Positions 18,420 through 26,838 of a stretch of 57,635 nt of DNA are shown here, piece by piece; position 1 is the stretch's first letter; every line of letters starts with the position of its first letter. This DNA is from Candidatus Poribacteria bacterium (GTDB lineage Bacteria; Poribacteria; WGA-4E; WGA-3G), in contig JAJECK010000045.1 in assembly GCA_022822085.1 (NCBI GenBank), positions 1 to 57,635 on the forward strand, given 5' to 3'. Under the pieces are notes generated by a model. That model saw nothing but the letters and a program-made list of their open reading frames with translations, was not told the DNA's origin and did not search any database. The position numbers and the translations under genes are program-made.

Positions 18420-19766
18420 ATGAAAATACTTGTTGTAGATGACGAAAAATTAAAACGTATGACTCTTAGAGATGATTTACGCGAATCTAATTACGATACT
18501 ATTGCAGTCGAATCTCCTCTCATTGGACTCCAGCTCCTACAACAAGAGGCGTTTGATGTTTTAGTCACCGATTTACGGATGCCTCAGATGCATGGGATTG
18601 ATTTTCTCAAAAGGGTCAAAAAAGAACATCCACACATCACTGTAATCGTCATGACGGCTTATGCGAGTGTGGAGACCGCTGTTGAGGCGTTAAGATTTGG
18701 TGCATATAATTACATTAAAAAACCCTTTTCAAGTGAGGAGTTAATCCTAATGCTGGAAAAATTAAAGGCATTACGGAGCAAAACACAAGCAGATAAAACA
18801 CTATCTTCCCAAAAAACTGATGATACAAATCAAGAAACTTCTCTATATCAAACACTTATCGGAAAAAGTCAACAGATTCAAGAAATCTTCAATTTGATTC
18901 CCAAAGTGGCTTCTGCGGATAGCAATATTATGATATATGGTGAAGAAGGAACAGGAAAATCTCTTTTAGGTAAAACCATACATCTCAAGAGTTCTCGTCA
19001 ACATCAACCTTATGTCAGTCTCAATTCTTATGGTCTGACTACAGGGACCGTAGAATCAGAACTCTTCGGTAATAATGACAAACAAGGTAAGTTACAAATT
19101 GCAAACAAAGGCACTCTGTTCATCGCAAATGTGGATTCTATCCCATTAAACCTACAGGCAAAATTATTAGCAGTTTTAGATGGTAAGAAACATACGGAAG
19201 TTGATGGGACAGAATCTTGTGAATTAGATTTACGAATTATATCAACGTCCCGGGATAATCTGAAAGAAAAAACGAAACGCGGTGAGTTCCTTGAAGACTT
19301 GTACTATCAACTCAATGTCATTCCACTGTACCTTCCTCCCCTACGAGAACGAAAAGGGGACATTCCGATGCTAATTAACCATTTCCTTGATATTTACTCA
19401 CCACACGAATCGATCAGAATAAAACCTGATGCTATTGATGTACTTGCAGATTATCCGTGGCCAGGAAACATTAGTGAACTTGAAAATATAATTGAACGTC
19501 TTGTTACTGTGAACAATGGCACTGAAATTAGCAAAGAGGATATTCCCATTGAGATAAAATTGCCAACTTCTCAAAAACTTGACACAACACCCAGTTTAAC
19601 CTCTTTCCATGAAATCATCAAATCTACAGAACGCGAACTCATTGAATGGGCAATGCGTAAAACACAGGGCAATAAGACACAAGCTGCCCGGTTGCTCTCT
19701 ATGAAACCTTCCACTTTTCGTGACGCACTTGCCAAACATATCAACCATATTGAGTGGGAAGAATAA
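18420..19766 (+). CDS. NtrC-like response regulator with degenerate AAA+ domain
   Basis: 448 residues. Receiver: acidic pair DD at 7-8, phospho-Asp 51 in VTDLRMP, Thr in VIVMTAYAS, Lys in NYIKKPF. AAA+ domain: Walker A GEEGTGKSLLGK (about 174-185). Where active sigma-54 activators have the GAFTGA loop the segment is shortened (ELFGNNDKQGKLQIANKGTLF), and the Walker B DE pair is replaced (GTLFIANVDS in place of TLFLDEI). The LRERKGDIP region and the C-terminal Fis-type HTH (GNKTQAARLLSMKPSTFRDAL) are intact. It is probably a DNA-binding regulator that no longer opens sigma-54 promoters. Partner of the kinase upstream. Confidence 0.9.
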   Translation: MKILVVDDEKLKRMTLRDDLRESNYDTIAVESPLIGLQLLQQEAFDVLVTDLRMPQMHGIDFLKRVKKEHPHITVIVMTAYASVETAVEALRFGAYNYIKKPFSSEELILMLEKLKALRSKTQADKTLSSQKTDDTNQETSLYQTLIGKSQQIQEIFNLIPKVASADSNIMIYGEEGTGKSLLGKTIHLKSSRQHQPYVSLNSYGLTTGTVESELFGNNDKQGKLQIANKGTLFIANVDSIPLNLQAKLLAVLDGKKHTEVDGTESCELDLRIISTSRDNLKEKTKRGEFLEDLYYQLNVIPLYLPPLRERKGDIPMLINHFLDIYSPHESIRIKPDAIDVLADYPWPGNISELENIIERLVTVNNGTEISKEDIPIEIKLPTSQKLDTTPSLTSFHEIIKSTERELIEWAMRKTQGNKTQAARLLSMKPSTFRDALAKHINHIEWEE

Positions 19767-19777
19767 AGAATATATTG

Positions 19778-20368
19778 ATGGACATTGCGAAAAAGCGGGA
19801 ATCCATTCGTTCTAAAATAGCACAACAACGTGATAGCATCATACCATCTCAACGCACTACGCTAAGCAAACAGATAATATCAAATCTATCTGAGTGGATT
19901 CAGCAGAAAGAAAAGAGTGGATATGGATTTACTTTTGATGCAGTAATGGTATATTTGAGTATGAAAAGTGAGGTGGAAACATGGAAGTTGGTTGAAACCT
20001 TGCTAAATCAGGATAGAAAGATAATTGCACCAGTTGTTGACACAAATAGCGGAAACTTAATTCCAAAACGTATAGAGAATTTGGATAATGACTTAATTAG
20101 ACACCAATACGGTATGTTTGAACCGAAAGATAGTTGTCCTGATTTTCCTCCAGACAAACTTCAACTCATCCTTGTACCGGGATTAGCATTTGACAGAAAA
20201 GGGTATCGTATAGGGTATGGCAAAGGGTTTTATGACCGTTTTCTACTATCCTGTCCGAATGCCGTTACTGTAGGTATTGCGTATCAGTTACAACTCGTAG
20301 ATGATACATATCCGCAACCGTGGGATATACCCGTTCAGCATATTTTCACTGAACATGGATTGTTATAG
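19778..20368 (+). CDS. fthC: 5-formyltetrahydrofolate cyclo-ligase
   Basis: 196 residues from ATG 19778, 11 bases after the regulator stop. It converts 5-formyl-THF to 5,10-methenyl-THF with ATP. Conserved ligase signature near the C-terminus: ILVPGLAFDRKGYRIGYGKGFYDRFL (given in part), preceded by HQYGMFEP. The RBS is weak, so it probably depends on transcription and coupling from the two-component operon. In proteobacteria this gene often neighbours 6S RNA; a structured RNA also follows here, but its fold is different. Confidence 0.92.
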   Translation: MDIAKKRESIRSKIAQQRDSIIPSQRTTLSKQIISNLSEWIQQKEKSGYGFTFDAVMVYLSMKSEVETWKLVETLLNQDRKIIAPVVDTNSGNLIPKRIENLDNDLIRHQYGMFEPKDSCPDFPPDKLQLILVPGLAFDRKGYRIGYGKGFYDRFLLSCPNAVTVGIAYQLQLVDDTYPQPWDIPVQHIFTEHGLL

Positions 20369-20414
20369 TGGAATTATCCTGGCAACCACGGATGTGAAAA
20401 AAATATAACTATTC

Positions 20415-20443
20415 TTGGCAGAATTTTGTAATTATGATACAAT
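20415..20443 (+). promoter_or_regulatory. strong sigma-70 type promoter
   Basis: TTGGCA (20415-20420), 17-base spacer, TACAAT (20438-20443). Predicted start near 20450, just before a structured RNA, giving a leader of about 160 bases to the next gene. Confidence 0.75.
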
Positions 20444-20450
20444 TCTTCCG

Positions 20451-20523
20451 TTATTGGTAGTCTCCTATTTTTATAGGTGCGTCGACGGTGGTAAGGTCAC
20501 CAATCGACGCGGCACTGCCATAA
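20451..20523 (+). ncRNA. candidate structured leader RNA, three-way junction
   Basis: Three helices fit together: P1 20451-20461 with 20514-20523 (GGUAGU with ACUGCC including one G-U pair, plus UUAU with AUAA); P2 hairpin CCUAU-UUUU-AUAGG (20464-20477); P3 GCGUCGA/UCGACGC (20479-20485 with 20504-20510), capped by GGUG/CACC. It starts within a base or two of the predicted transcript start. It matches no riboswitch class I can recall; riboswitch, small RNA or translational control element are all open. Confidence 0.5.
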
Positions 20524-20538
20524 ATCCAGTATGACAGA

Positions 20539-20590
20539 GCTAACCTAATTGTAGCATGAAATCAGTCTATTGTGTAGCACTTAGGTTAGC
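20539..20590 (+). promoter_or_regulatory. 10-bp perfect inverted repeat in the leader
   Basis: GCTAACCTAA (20539-20548) and TTAGGTTAGC (20581-20590) are exact complements around a 32-base interior, ending eight bases before the AAGGAG of the next gene. It may be an attenuator-like helix acting with the three-way junction upstream. Confidence 0.55.
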
Positions 20591-20612
20591 CTTACAAAAG
20601 GAGAATATGATA

Positions 20613-21170
20613 ATGAACCGTTTGTTTAATTTAACGCTTACCGTGTTATTTCTACTATCAGTTTGTTTGACTTCATCGGCAACAGCTGAATTAAAATCTG
20701 CCGGGGGCGAATGTAAGAGAAATAAAAACGTATATGGTTATGTTTATATAAGTGTCATTCCCTACAGTATATGGTATGCCGATGGTACACACGCGTATAC
20801 AATGACAGATCACTCTTTTGATACTTACAACTTTTCAGATACAGCAGTTGACTATGATTACGAATTTAAACAATACCTTGCACAATATGATATAGTGAGG
20901 AAACAAGCTGGAAATCTTATAAATGAGGCTAAAGAAATTGGTTTCGGAGGTTTAGCAGCGTATGATGCTGAAAATCATAATTGGCCGGATTACCATGCCG
21001 ACAAGTCTACTTTTCAATATCACTATCTGCCCGAGTTTAACTTGACTGAAGGAAAATGGTATGAAGTTGGCGGTTATACCCGACTCAGTATCTTAGGTAG
21101 AAAAGGTAAGGATTCCTGGCAAGTGGAATCGGATGAATTGCATTTCCAATGGTGGGAGCCTGACAACTAA
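20613..21170 (+). CDS. secreted protein of unknown function
   Basis: 185 residues from ATG 20613, placed nine bases after AAGGAG (the ATG at 20607 is only three bases from it). Clear signal peptide (MNRLFNLTLTVLFLLSVC, cleavage near ATAE). The mature part is rich in Tyr and Trp, with GYTRLSILGRKGKDSWQVES near the end suggesting a beta-sandwich or jelly-roll. No family recognised. It is expressed behind the structured leader at 20451-20590. Confidence 0.7.
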   Translation: MNRLFNLTLTVLFLLSVCLTSSATAELKSAGGECKRNKNVYGYVYISVIPYSIWYADGTHAYTMTDHSFDTYNFSDTAVDYDYEFKQYLAQYDIVRKQAGNLINEAKEIGFGGLAAYDAENHNWPDYHADKSTFQYHYLPEFNLTEGKWYEVGGYTRLSILGRKGKDSWQVESDELHFQWWEPDN

Positions 21171-21237
21171 GGACATGTCCTGTTATAACGCTGTGTCTCC
21201 GAGTGAGGCACCGCGTTTTCTGAAAAGGAGCAATAGG

Positions 21238-22260
21238 ATGAGACAAAAACTTTATATCGGCTGCTTATTTTTCAGTTTACTTTCTTCTATCGTGTCCGCA
21301 AAGATTCTTTTTCATTCAACTCGTGGAACCACCTTTGTCCAGGGCAAGGACCTTGACTTTAGCATCTATATGATGGACGATGATGGACGTAACGTTAGAA
21401 AGCTAACAGACACACCGTTTTATGAGGTAACCGCGCGGTGGTCGCCTGATGGAAAAGTGATCGCCTTTGCAAGAGACATAGATATCGCGCTCACTACAAA
21501 AATGCAGACAGAGTTGTTCATAATGGATGTGGCAGGGACTTATGAAATCAGACTGACTGACCACCCCGAAATAGATGGAGGTGACCTTGCGTGGTCGCCA
21601 GATGGAGAACAGATCGCCTTTGTCAGCACGCGGAGTGGAAACCTTGATATCCATGTAATAGATTTGGCAAGCCGTACTGTAAAACAACTGACAAACAACG
21701 CAGTGTTAGGTGGTTTATCAGCTGCCCCAGATTGGTCACCAGATGGGGTACATATTGCCTATGAGCAGGTAGTACCGGGGCAAGGTAGAACGATCTGGAC
21801 GATGGGTGCTGATGGTAAGGATCAGAAACCGCTTGTCCCCGCCGATGGTCTTTTCAGATACGGCCCGCGTTGGTCACCAGATGGTGACGCAATTCTATAT
21901 GGAGAAACTAAACGCACAATCATTAATGAGAGACCGAAGGTAGTCGCCCGACGATTAGTGATTCACCAGTTTCGCCCGAAAGAAATGCTGAAAATAATTA
22001 CACTTCCGAAAGAGTATGAGTTCAATAGCATGTGTTGGATAGCTCCTGGACATGAGATTGTTTTTAGTGCAAAGAATACGCTTATCGGGAAGATAGACCT
22101 CTACCGGTATCACATTGGTAGTAGGCAGATAACGAACCTCACAGAAGGACCTGGGGGTGGATATAACCCGGATTGGATTGACAACACAGCACTCGTTGTA
22201 ATGCCAACAGGAAAGCTTACGCTTCAGTGGGGACAACTCAAACGTGTTAAGCAAGAATAA
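21238..22260 (+). CDS. exported TolB-like (PD40) beta-propeller
   Basis: 340 residues from ATG 21238, with AAAAGGAG ahead; earlier in-frame ATGs would overlap the previous gene. Signal peptide ends near SIVSAK. Repeated PD40 motifs (WSPDGKVIAFARD, WSPDGEQIAFVST, WSPDGVHIAYEQ, WSPDGDAILYGE) make a TolB-like propeller. It ends GKLTLQWGQLKRVKQE, a tail shared with the LamG protein at 44866 and the propeller at 56631. Unlike true TolB there is no pal or tolQR context, so it is a paralogous exported propeller of unknown ligand. Confidence 0.85.
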   Translation: MRQKLYIGCLFFSLLSSIVSAKILFHSTRGTTFVQGKDLDFSIYMMDDDGRNVRKLTDTPFYEVTARWSPDGKVIAFARDIDIALTTKMQTELFIMDVAGTYEIRLTDHPEIDGGDLAWSPDGEQIAFVSTRSGNLDIHVIDLASRTVKQLTNNAVLGGLSAAPDWSPDGVHIAYEQVVPGQGRTIWTMGADGKDQKPLVPADGLFRYGPRWSPDGDAILYGETKRTIINERPKVVARRLVIHQFRPKEMLKIITLPKEYEFNSMCWIAPGHEIVFSAKNTLIGKIDLYRYHIGSRQITNLTEGPGGGYNPDWIDNTALVVMPTGKLTLQWGQLKRVKQE

Positions 22261-22393
22261 AACTCTTCTACAGGTCTAACTTCAGAATGACATACACACA
22301 GATGACAACTCTTATGTCGTTTATCGTGGTGTGAGTTTTTCCGCTAAATTGTTTCTGAGCATGTGATATCTTATGCGCATGTCTTTAATCTAA

Positions 22394-22423
22394 AACGGTA
22401 TCATCAAAAATGATATCTCCGTT
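22394..22423 (+). promoter_or_regulatory. leader stem-loop ahead of 22471
   Basis: AACGG and TATCAT (22394-22404) pair with ATGATA (22410-22415) and CCGTT (22419-22423), with loop CAAAA and a three-base bulge. It lies about 48 bases before the next start. Function unknown. Confidence 0.4.
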
Positions 22424-22470
22424 GGGTGTTTGCTTCAAGTGCGGATTTGATAAACTTATGGAGGACTATT

Positions 22471-23922
22471 ATGAAGCGCAGAAATGTGTATTTTCTTTTA
22501 TTCTTTTTTAGTTTTGTTGGATTAATTGCATTTTTTATGCTTCGTCCTACGGCAGAGTTGATGGATCCATCAACGCCCCAATCAGAACAAGAAATGCAGT
22601 CTTTCATTGTACCTTCTGTTAGTAAAACACAGAATCATTCAGACGATGTATGGAAAGACTGGATAGATGCCCAGATTGATTTGACAATTGAAGAAATCTT
22701 CAAACGTTTTCGTGAAGAATTACCGTATGTGGGACCACCGGAAGAAGCAATTAATGTTGATGATGTTAGGCAACAGCTACGCAAAGTATTTGAGTCGAAA
22801 GCAGATGAATTGAAAAAGAACAATAGTGAACCACCACCTTTGCGGCTCTATGAGGAAGAATTCACAGAACCCACTGGTCCCAAACCGCATAATGGACCGC
22901 AAACCGTGGACGCACTTTTAGCTTCTTTTGAGGACATGGCTGCTGATCCTTTGGTCGATGGAAAATATCCGCAAGCCGAATGGGTTGCAATGCTGCTTGA
23001 CAAGGGTGTCAGGATAGAGCATTTTGGGCAATATTCACGCTATCTCACTCTACGAGGTAATCTCATTTCACTTGAAAACCGTCCAGGAGAGTGGACTTCC
23101 GGACGTTACGGTATTCCACCGACTGAGAATTGGGAAACCTACAAATCTGCTTACATTGATAGGAAAATCTGGGAAAATCAGCAAATCATAAACGCCCAAA
23201 AAGTAGATCCAACTATAGACGATGGTATTTTTAGAGGCCCCGATGCGAATACGTTTCTACCACTTGGAGGTGGACGGTATTATGTCAAGAGACTTGTTAA
23301 AGAAAACGGTATAGTATCTGCAAGTACTTATGGAGGATATATGAGTTCAGAAGACTCGTATAACCTATTTGTAAACGGTGTTGAACCGAAAGGCTATCAG
23401 ATTATCTATTTAGATGAAAATGATAATATACTTTCCGAACCACCTCCGGTAATCTCTGATGAGACATTTCAAGAACATGTTCAAGATGCAATACAGTCAC
23501 CTGAACATCAAATTGAAAAAATCGATCCGTTTGAAAAACAAGTACCACCAGACAAAGATAACACCTCATTACCGCGTGAGGCTTCTCCGGAGGAAAAAGC
23601 TGCCCGCGCTGCTCAGAAAATGACGGAAAGAGTAAAAGCCGAACTTGTGTCCTTGGGACAGGTCATCAAAACAGAAGCGGAGTGGCAGTTACTATTTGAA
23701 CAATCATTGATACCTATGTCTGAAGTGCCTCCGCTGAAGCAAACAGAAGCAATACTTATTGAACAATATCCAGAACGTTTTGATAAAGCAGTAAACCTAA
23801 TTCATATTCACGGACCTGAAGAAGGGTTGAATAGGATCAGAACGGTAGATCCCGATATTGCGGTACACATTGGTAATTGGTTCCGTGCCGCTTATGTTCA
23901 AAAGAAAAACGCATCTCGTTAA
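22471..23922 (+). CDS. membrane-anchored protein of unknown function
   Basis: 483 residues from ATG 22471 (TGGAGGACTATT ahead). One N-terminal helix (about 5-25) anchors it; the rest is acidic and helical with a central part richer in Gly and Tyr (GPDANTFLPLGGGRYYVKRL) and a long charged segment near 350-400. No domain recognised. It is followed by a bidirectional terminator and faces the convergent comEA-like gene. Confidence 0.7.
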   Translation: MKRRNVYFLLFFFSFVGLIAFFMLRPTAELMDPSTPQSEQEMQSFIVPSVSKTQNHSDDVWKDWIDAQIDLTIEEIFKRFREELPYVGPPEEAINVDDVRQQLRKVFESKADELKKNNSEPPPLRLYEEEFTEPTGPKPHNGPQTVDALLASFEDMAADPLVDGKYPQAEWVAMLLDKGVRIEHFGQYSRYLTLRGNLISLENRPGEWTSGRYGIPPTENWETYKSAYIDRKIWENQQIINAQKVDPTIDDGIFRGPDANTFLPLGGGRYYVKRLVKENGIVSASTYGGYMSSEDSYNLFVNGVEPKGYQIIYLDENDNILSEPPPVISDETFQEHVQDAIQSPEHQIEKIDPFEKQVPPDKDNTSLPREASPEEKAARAAQKMTERVKAELVSLGQVIKTEAEWQLLFEQSLIPMSEVPPLKQTEAILIEQYPERFDKAVNLIHIHGPEEGLNRIRTVDPDIAVHIGNWFRAAYVQKKNASR

Positions 23923-23945
23923 TCGTAAGTCTTTTACGCAACACA

Positions 23946-23980
23946 AGCAGGTAACACATCACGTTACCTGCTCTTCTTTT
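23946..23980. terminator. bidirectional terminator between convergent genes
   Basis: Perfect 10-bp stem AGCAGGTAAC / GTTACCTGCT (23946-23955, 23963-23972) with a seven-base loop and a T-rich tail (CTTCTTTT) on the plus side. Confidence 0.8.
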
Positions 23981-23990
23981 GTCAAATGAC

Positions 23991-24404
23991 TTATTCAACG
24001 GCAATGTACGGTTTCACTTTTTCCAACGTCTTTTCACCAATATCCTTAACTTCAGTCAACGCATCAACCGAAGAAAAATCACCGTGTTCTTCACGATACT
24101 GGACTACTTTTTTCGCTGTCTGAGGGCCAATCCCTGGCAACGTTTGTAATTCTTCTACCGTTGCTGTGTTGATATTGAGTAGTCTCGGTTTTTCTTTTAT
24201 AGATTCTGTAGGTCCGTTGTCAGACAATTCTTCATTAGGTGCTGCAATAAAATCAGGTTGACCAAGGAATAGGGCAGGATTAAAATGTCTTAGACACCAG
24301 AATCCAGCACCAGCCAAAATGAGAATAATCAGAAAGGCGACCCCGCGCCAATAGTGCTTCTCAACAACACTCTCAATAATTGTAGAATCTTGCTTGTTTT
24401 CCAT
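23991..24404 (-). CDS. ComEA-like helix-hairpin-helix DNA-binding protein
   Basis: 137 residues from ATG 24404 (TAAGGACAG ahead). A transmembrane helix (about 20-40) anchors it and the C-terminus holds a double HhH: LLNINTATVEELQTLPGIGPQTAKKVVQYRE and a second VKDIGEKTLEKVKPYI (shown in parts). ComEA proteins bind DNA outside the cytoplasmic membrane during natural uptake. It follows the adenosyltransferase gene by 13 bases. No other com gene is nearby. Confidence 0.85.
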   Translation of the reverse strand: MENKQDSTIIESVVEKHYWRGVAFLIILILAGAGFWCLRHFNPALFLGQPDFIAAPNEELSDNGPTESIKEKPRLLNINTATVEELQTLPGIGPQTAKKVVQYREEHGDFSSVDALTEVKDIGEKTLEKVKPYIAVE

Positions 24405-24417
24405 GGTACATCTGTCC

Positions 24418-24960
24418 TTAGGATTCCCAGATCGGTTCTTCTGTCTGAGCACGGTGATTGACCACGCGTGCCAAGACAAATAACAGATCTGACAGACGAT
24501 TGAGACAACGGATGATCTCAAGGTTAACTTCTGTTTCGTGAGACAGACGAACAACACACCGTTCGCTTCTTCTACACACTGCACGCGCCACATGTAATAT
24601 AGAACCAGCAGTGCACCCACCCGGAAGAATAAAGTTTGTTAGAGGCGGCAACTCATCTGAGAGTGTATCAATCGCTGATTCCATCTCCGATGTAAAATCC
24701 GATGTGATTCGCATCTCAGCAGACTGTGTATGTGTCTCTGGCGTTGCTAAGTCTGCACCAACAGAAAACAGATGGTTCTGGATCCGTATTACCAACGCAG
24801 ATATATCTTCATCATCTATCAGTGTCTGTGCGTAACCGATATAAGCGTTCAGTTCATCAACAGTGCCTAACGCTTCAATCTGCAGAGCATCTTTAGGGAC
24901 TCGTGTGCCACCGTAGAGTGCCGTTTCTCCAGAATCCCCAAATTTTGTATAGATTTTCAT
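24418..24960 (-). CDS. cob(I)yrinic acid a,c-diamide adenosyltransferase (PduO type)
   Basis: 180 residues. It attaches the adenosyl group of ATP to cob(I)alamin to give coenzyme B12. Conserved N-terminus KIYTKFGDSGETALYGGTRVPK, then EALGTVDELNAYIGYA and the ARAVCRRSERCVV block near residue 130 are those of the PduO/MMAB family. It is divergent from the fuconate dehydratase gene with only about 43 bases between starts. Confidence 0.93.
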   Translation of the reverse strand: MKIYTKFGDSGETALYGGTRVPKDALQIEALGTVDELNAYIGYAQTLIDDEDISALVIRIQNHLFSVGADLATPETHTQSAEMRITSDFTSEMESAIDTLSDELPPLTNFILPGGCTAGSILHVARAVCRRSERCVVRLSHETEVNLEIIRCLNRLSDLLFVLARVVNHRAQTEEPIWES

Positions 24961-25003
24961 GTTGATTTATTCTATACTGTGTCCTAAAAGGAGTCAAGCA
25001 TAT

Positions 25004-26350
25004 ATGAATAATCTACCAAACATAGATTGCAAAATAGACAACATCAACGTCATAGATTTACGCGTTCCCACTTCAGATACACTGCTCGGATCGGATCCGT
25101 TCCATAAAAAACCGAACTATTCCGCAGTCCTGACAACGATAGAAACAAACACAGGACATCAAGGAATTTCAGTTGCATTCACAGCAGGTGCAGGAAACGA
25201 TTGGATCGCTTACGGTGTTAAAGACCTTGCACAACTTGTTACAAACATGGATTTCTCTACCTTTATTGATGACCCAGGTGCGTTCTTCCGTCTACTCATT
25301 GATCATCATCAGTTACGGTGGCTTGCAGATGGTGTTAATCGGATGGCAATCGGTTGCATTGTCAATGCAATGTGGGATCTCTGGGCAAAACTGGTTGAAA
25401 AACCTTTGTGGAAACTGCTTGTTGACTTACCTCCTGAGAAAATCGTGCAGTGCATAGATTGGCGTTACTTACGTGATGCACTGACTCCTGATGAAGCAAC
25501 AGAGATACTTGCTGCAAACTGGGATGCAGGTGAAACACGAGAGAATGCTCTTCGCCAGAAAGGACCGAAGGCGTATTCTACTGCGGGATGGCTCGGATTA
25601 ACTGATGAGCAGATCGTTGAGACAGTAAATAAGGTGAAAGCTTCAGGTTTGGATTGTTTCAAAATGAAAGTTGGACAAGACTTAGATTTTGACAAGAAAC
25701 GACTTGCATTCATTCGAGAAGCAATTGGTAACGATGCACGATTGATGTTGGATGCGAATCAGGTGTGGGGTGTTGATGAAGCGATCAACCACATGGAGGC
25801 ATTGACAGAATTTCGACCGACATGGATTGAAGAACCGACTGCGCGAGATGATGTTCTCGGTTTTGTCAAAATCGCACGCGCATTGGAAAAATACGGTATT
25901 GGTGTTGCAGCAGGAGAACAAGTACCCTCACCCGTCATCTTCAAGCAGCTGATTACAAGCGGTGCAATCCAATTCTGTCAGATTGATGCCACCCGACTCG
26001 GAGGTGTCAATGATGTTATGGCTGTCATTCTGATAGCAGCAAAGTCCAATGTGCCTGTCTGTCCACACGGCGGAGGCATCGGATTGTGCAATATGATTCA
26101 GCACTATGCAATGTGGGATCAAATTTCTGTTTCCGCTCATTCAGACACACAACTTGTGGAATATCTCGAATTTCTACAAGACGGTGTGTTTATTGAACCA
26201 ATTCAAGTGAGAGACGGTGCTTATGTTGCACCCACAACATCAGGATGGGGTTTAGAAATGCATCCAGAATTTGTTGATAGACATATCTATCCGACAGGTG
26301 CTGTGTGGCAAGGCAGAGAGGCATCTGGTGGCATAACCTTCTTGGCATAA
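25004..26350 (+). CDS. enolase-superfamily sugar acid dehydratase, L-fuconate dehydratase type
   Basis: 448 residues from ATG 25004 (AAAAGGAG 11 bases ahead). Mandelate-racemase-like barrel: Lys motif DCFKMKVGQ, metal ligands in LMLDANQVW, IEEPTARDD and AAGEQVPS, and catalytic His in VCPHGGGIGLCN. The N-terminus (VPTSDTLLGSDPFHKKPNYSA) is that of L-fuconate dehydratases, which make 2-keto-3-deoxy-L-fuconate. The aldolase on the other strand (26839-27594) could take a related product, so the locus suggests breakdown of fucose-type sugar acids. Confidence 0.87.
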   Translation: MNNLPNIDCKIDNINVIDLRVPTSDTLLGSDPFHKKPNYSAVLTTIETNTGHQGISVAFTAGAGNDWIAYGVKDLAQLVTNMDFSTFIDDPGAFFRLLIDHHQLRWLADGVNRMAIGCIVNAMWDLWAKLVEKPLWKLLVDLPPEKIVQCIDWRYLRDALTPDEATEILAANWDAGETRENALRQKGPKAYSTAGWLGLTDEQIVETVNKVKASGLDCFKMKVGQDLDFDKKRLAFIREAIGNDARLMLDANQVWGVDEAINHMEALTEFRPTWIEEPTARDDVLGFVKIARALEKYGIGVAAGEQVPSPVIFKQLITSGAIQFCQIDATRLGGVNDVMAVILIAAKSNVPVCPHGGGIGLCNMIQHYAMWDQISVSAHSDTQLVEYLEFLQDGVFIEPIQVRDGAYVAPTTSGWGLEMHPEFVDRHIYPTGAVWQGREASGGITFLA

Positions 26351-26365
26351 TTGACATCAAATTAA

Positions 26366-26497
26366 CAGGACTTACGCATTTTCTCTTAAAGTCCCCTTGA
26401 TAAGGGGGATTTAGGGGGTTAAAAAGACTAAAAACATTGAAATATCGCACCATTTAACCCCCTAACCCCCTTATCAAGGGGGAATGCGTAAGTCCTG
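26366..26497. mobile_element. 132-bp MITE-like element with 5-bp target duplication
   Basis: Ends are perfect 15-bp inverted repeats CAGGACTTACGCATT / AATGCGTAAGTCCTG, flanked on both sides by ATTAA (26361-26365 and 26498-26502), a 5-bp target duplication. The interior is non-coding, with runs of CCCCCTTATCAAGGGGG type. A diverged, interrupted relative lies at 48055-48408. Confidence 0.8.
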
Positions 26498-26508
26498 ATT
26501 AACAATCT

Positions 26509-26805
26509 CTACTTATTTTCTTCATCTTGTTGTGTATTTAGTTGCTCCTTTATATCTGTCAATGATTCGTTCATTCTCGCCAATATGATTAGCACCTCAC
26601 AGACAATGCGTAATATGAGTGGAAATAAGACAAACCATAAAAATAATAATATAGGTAATTCATACCAATATGCCCCGCCAAAAAAACGGAAATTTACGAC
26701 AATTTGATAGATACCTGCAGCAATACAGAAATATAGACCAAGTCTAAACACAACGGGTATTATAGTTGGGATTAGTATCTTCTTTATATTCAAGAAATCT
26801 CTCAT
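26509..26805 (-). CDS. DUF4282-like small membrane protein
   Basis: 98 residues. Two transmembrane helices (about 15-38 and 48-70), then a short amphipathic tail with RMNESLTDIKEQL, the layout of DUF4282 proteins. RBS AAAGGTGGA. Function unknown. It is the last gene of the minus-strand run that begins far upstream, 33 bases after the aldolase. Confidence 0.65.
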   Translation of the reverse strand: MRDFLNIKKILIPTIIPVVFRLGLYFCIAAGIYQIVVNFRFFGGAYWYELPILLFLWFVLFPLILRIVCEVLIILARMNESLTDIKEQLNTQQDEENK

Positions 26806-26838
26806 AAGTCCACCTTTTGTCTCATAGTATTGTGTAAA

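Noticed and set aside
20415-20590. 6S RNA next to fthC
   Set aside because: Gene order in proteobacteria suggested it, but the fold is a three-way junction, not a long rod with a central bubble.
21238-22260. True tolB of the Tol-Pal system
   Set aside because: PD40 repeats match, but no tolQRA/pal neighbours and the C-terminal tail is shared with a LamG protein; a paralogous exported propeller is more likely.
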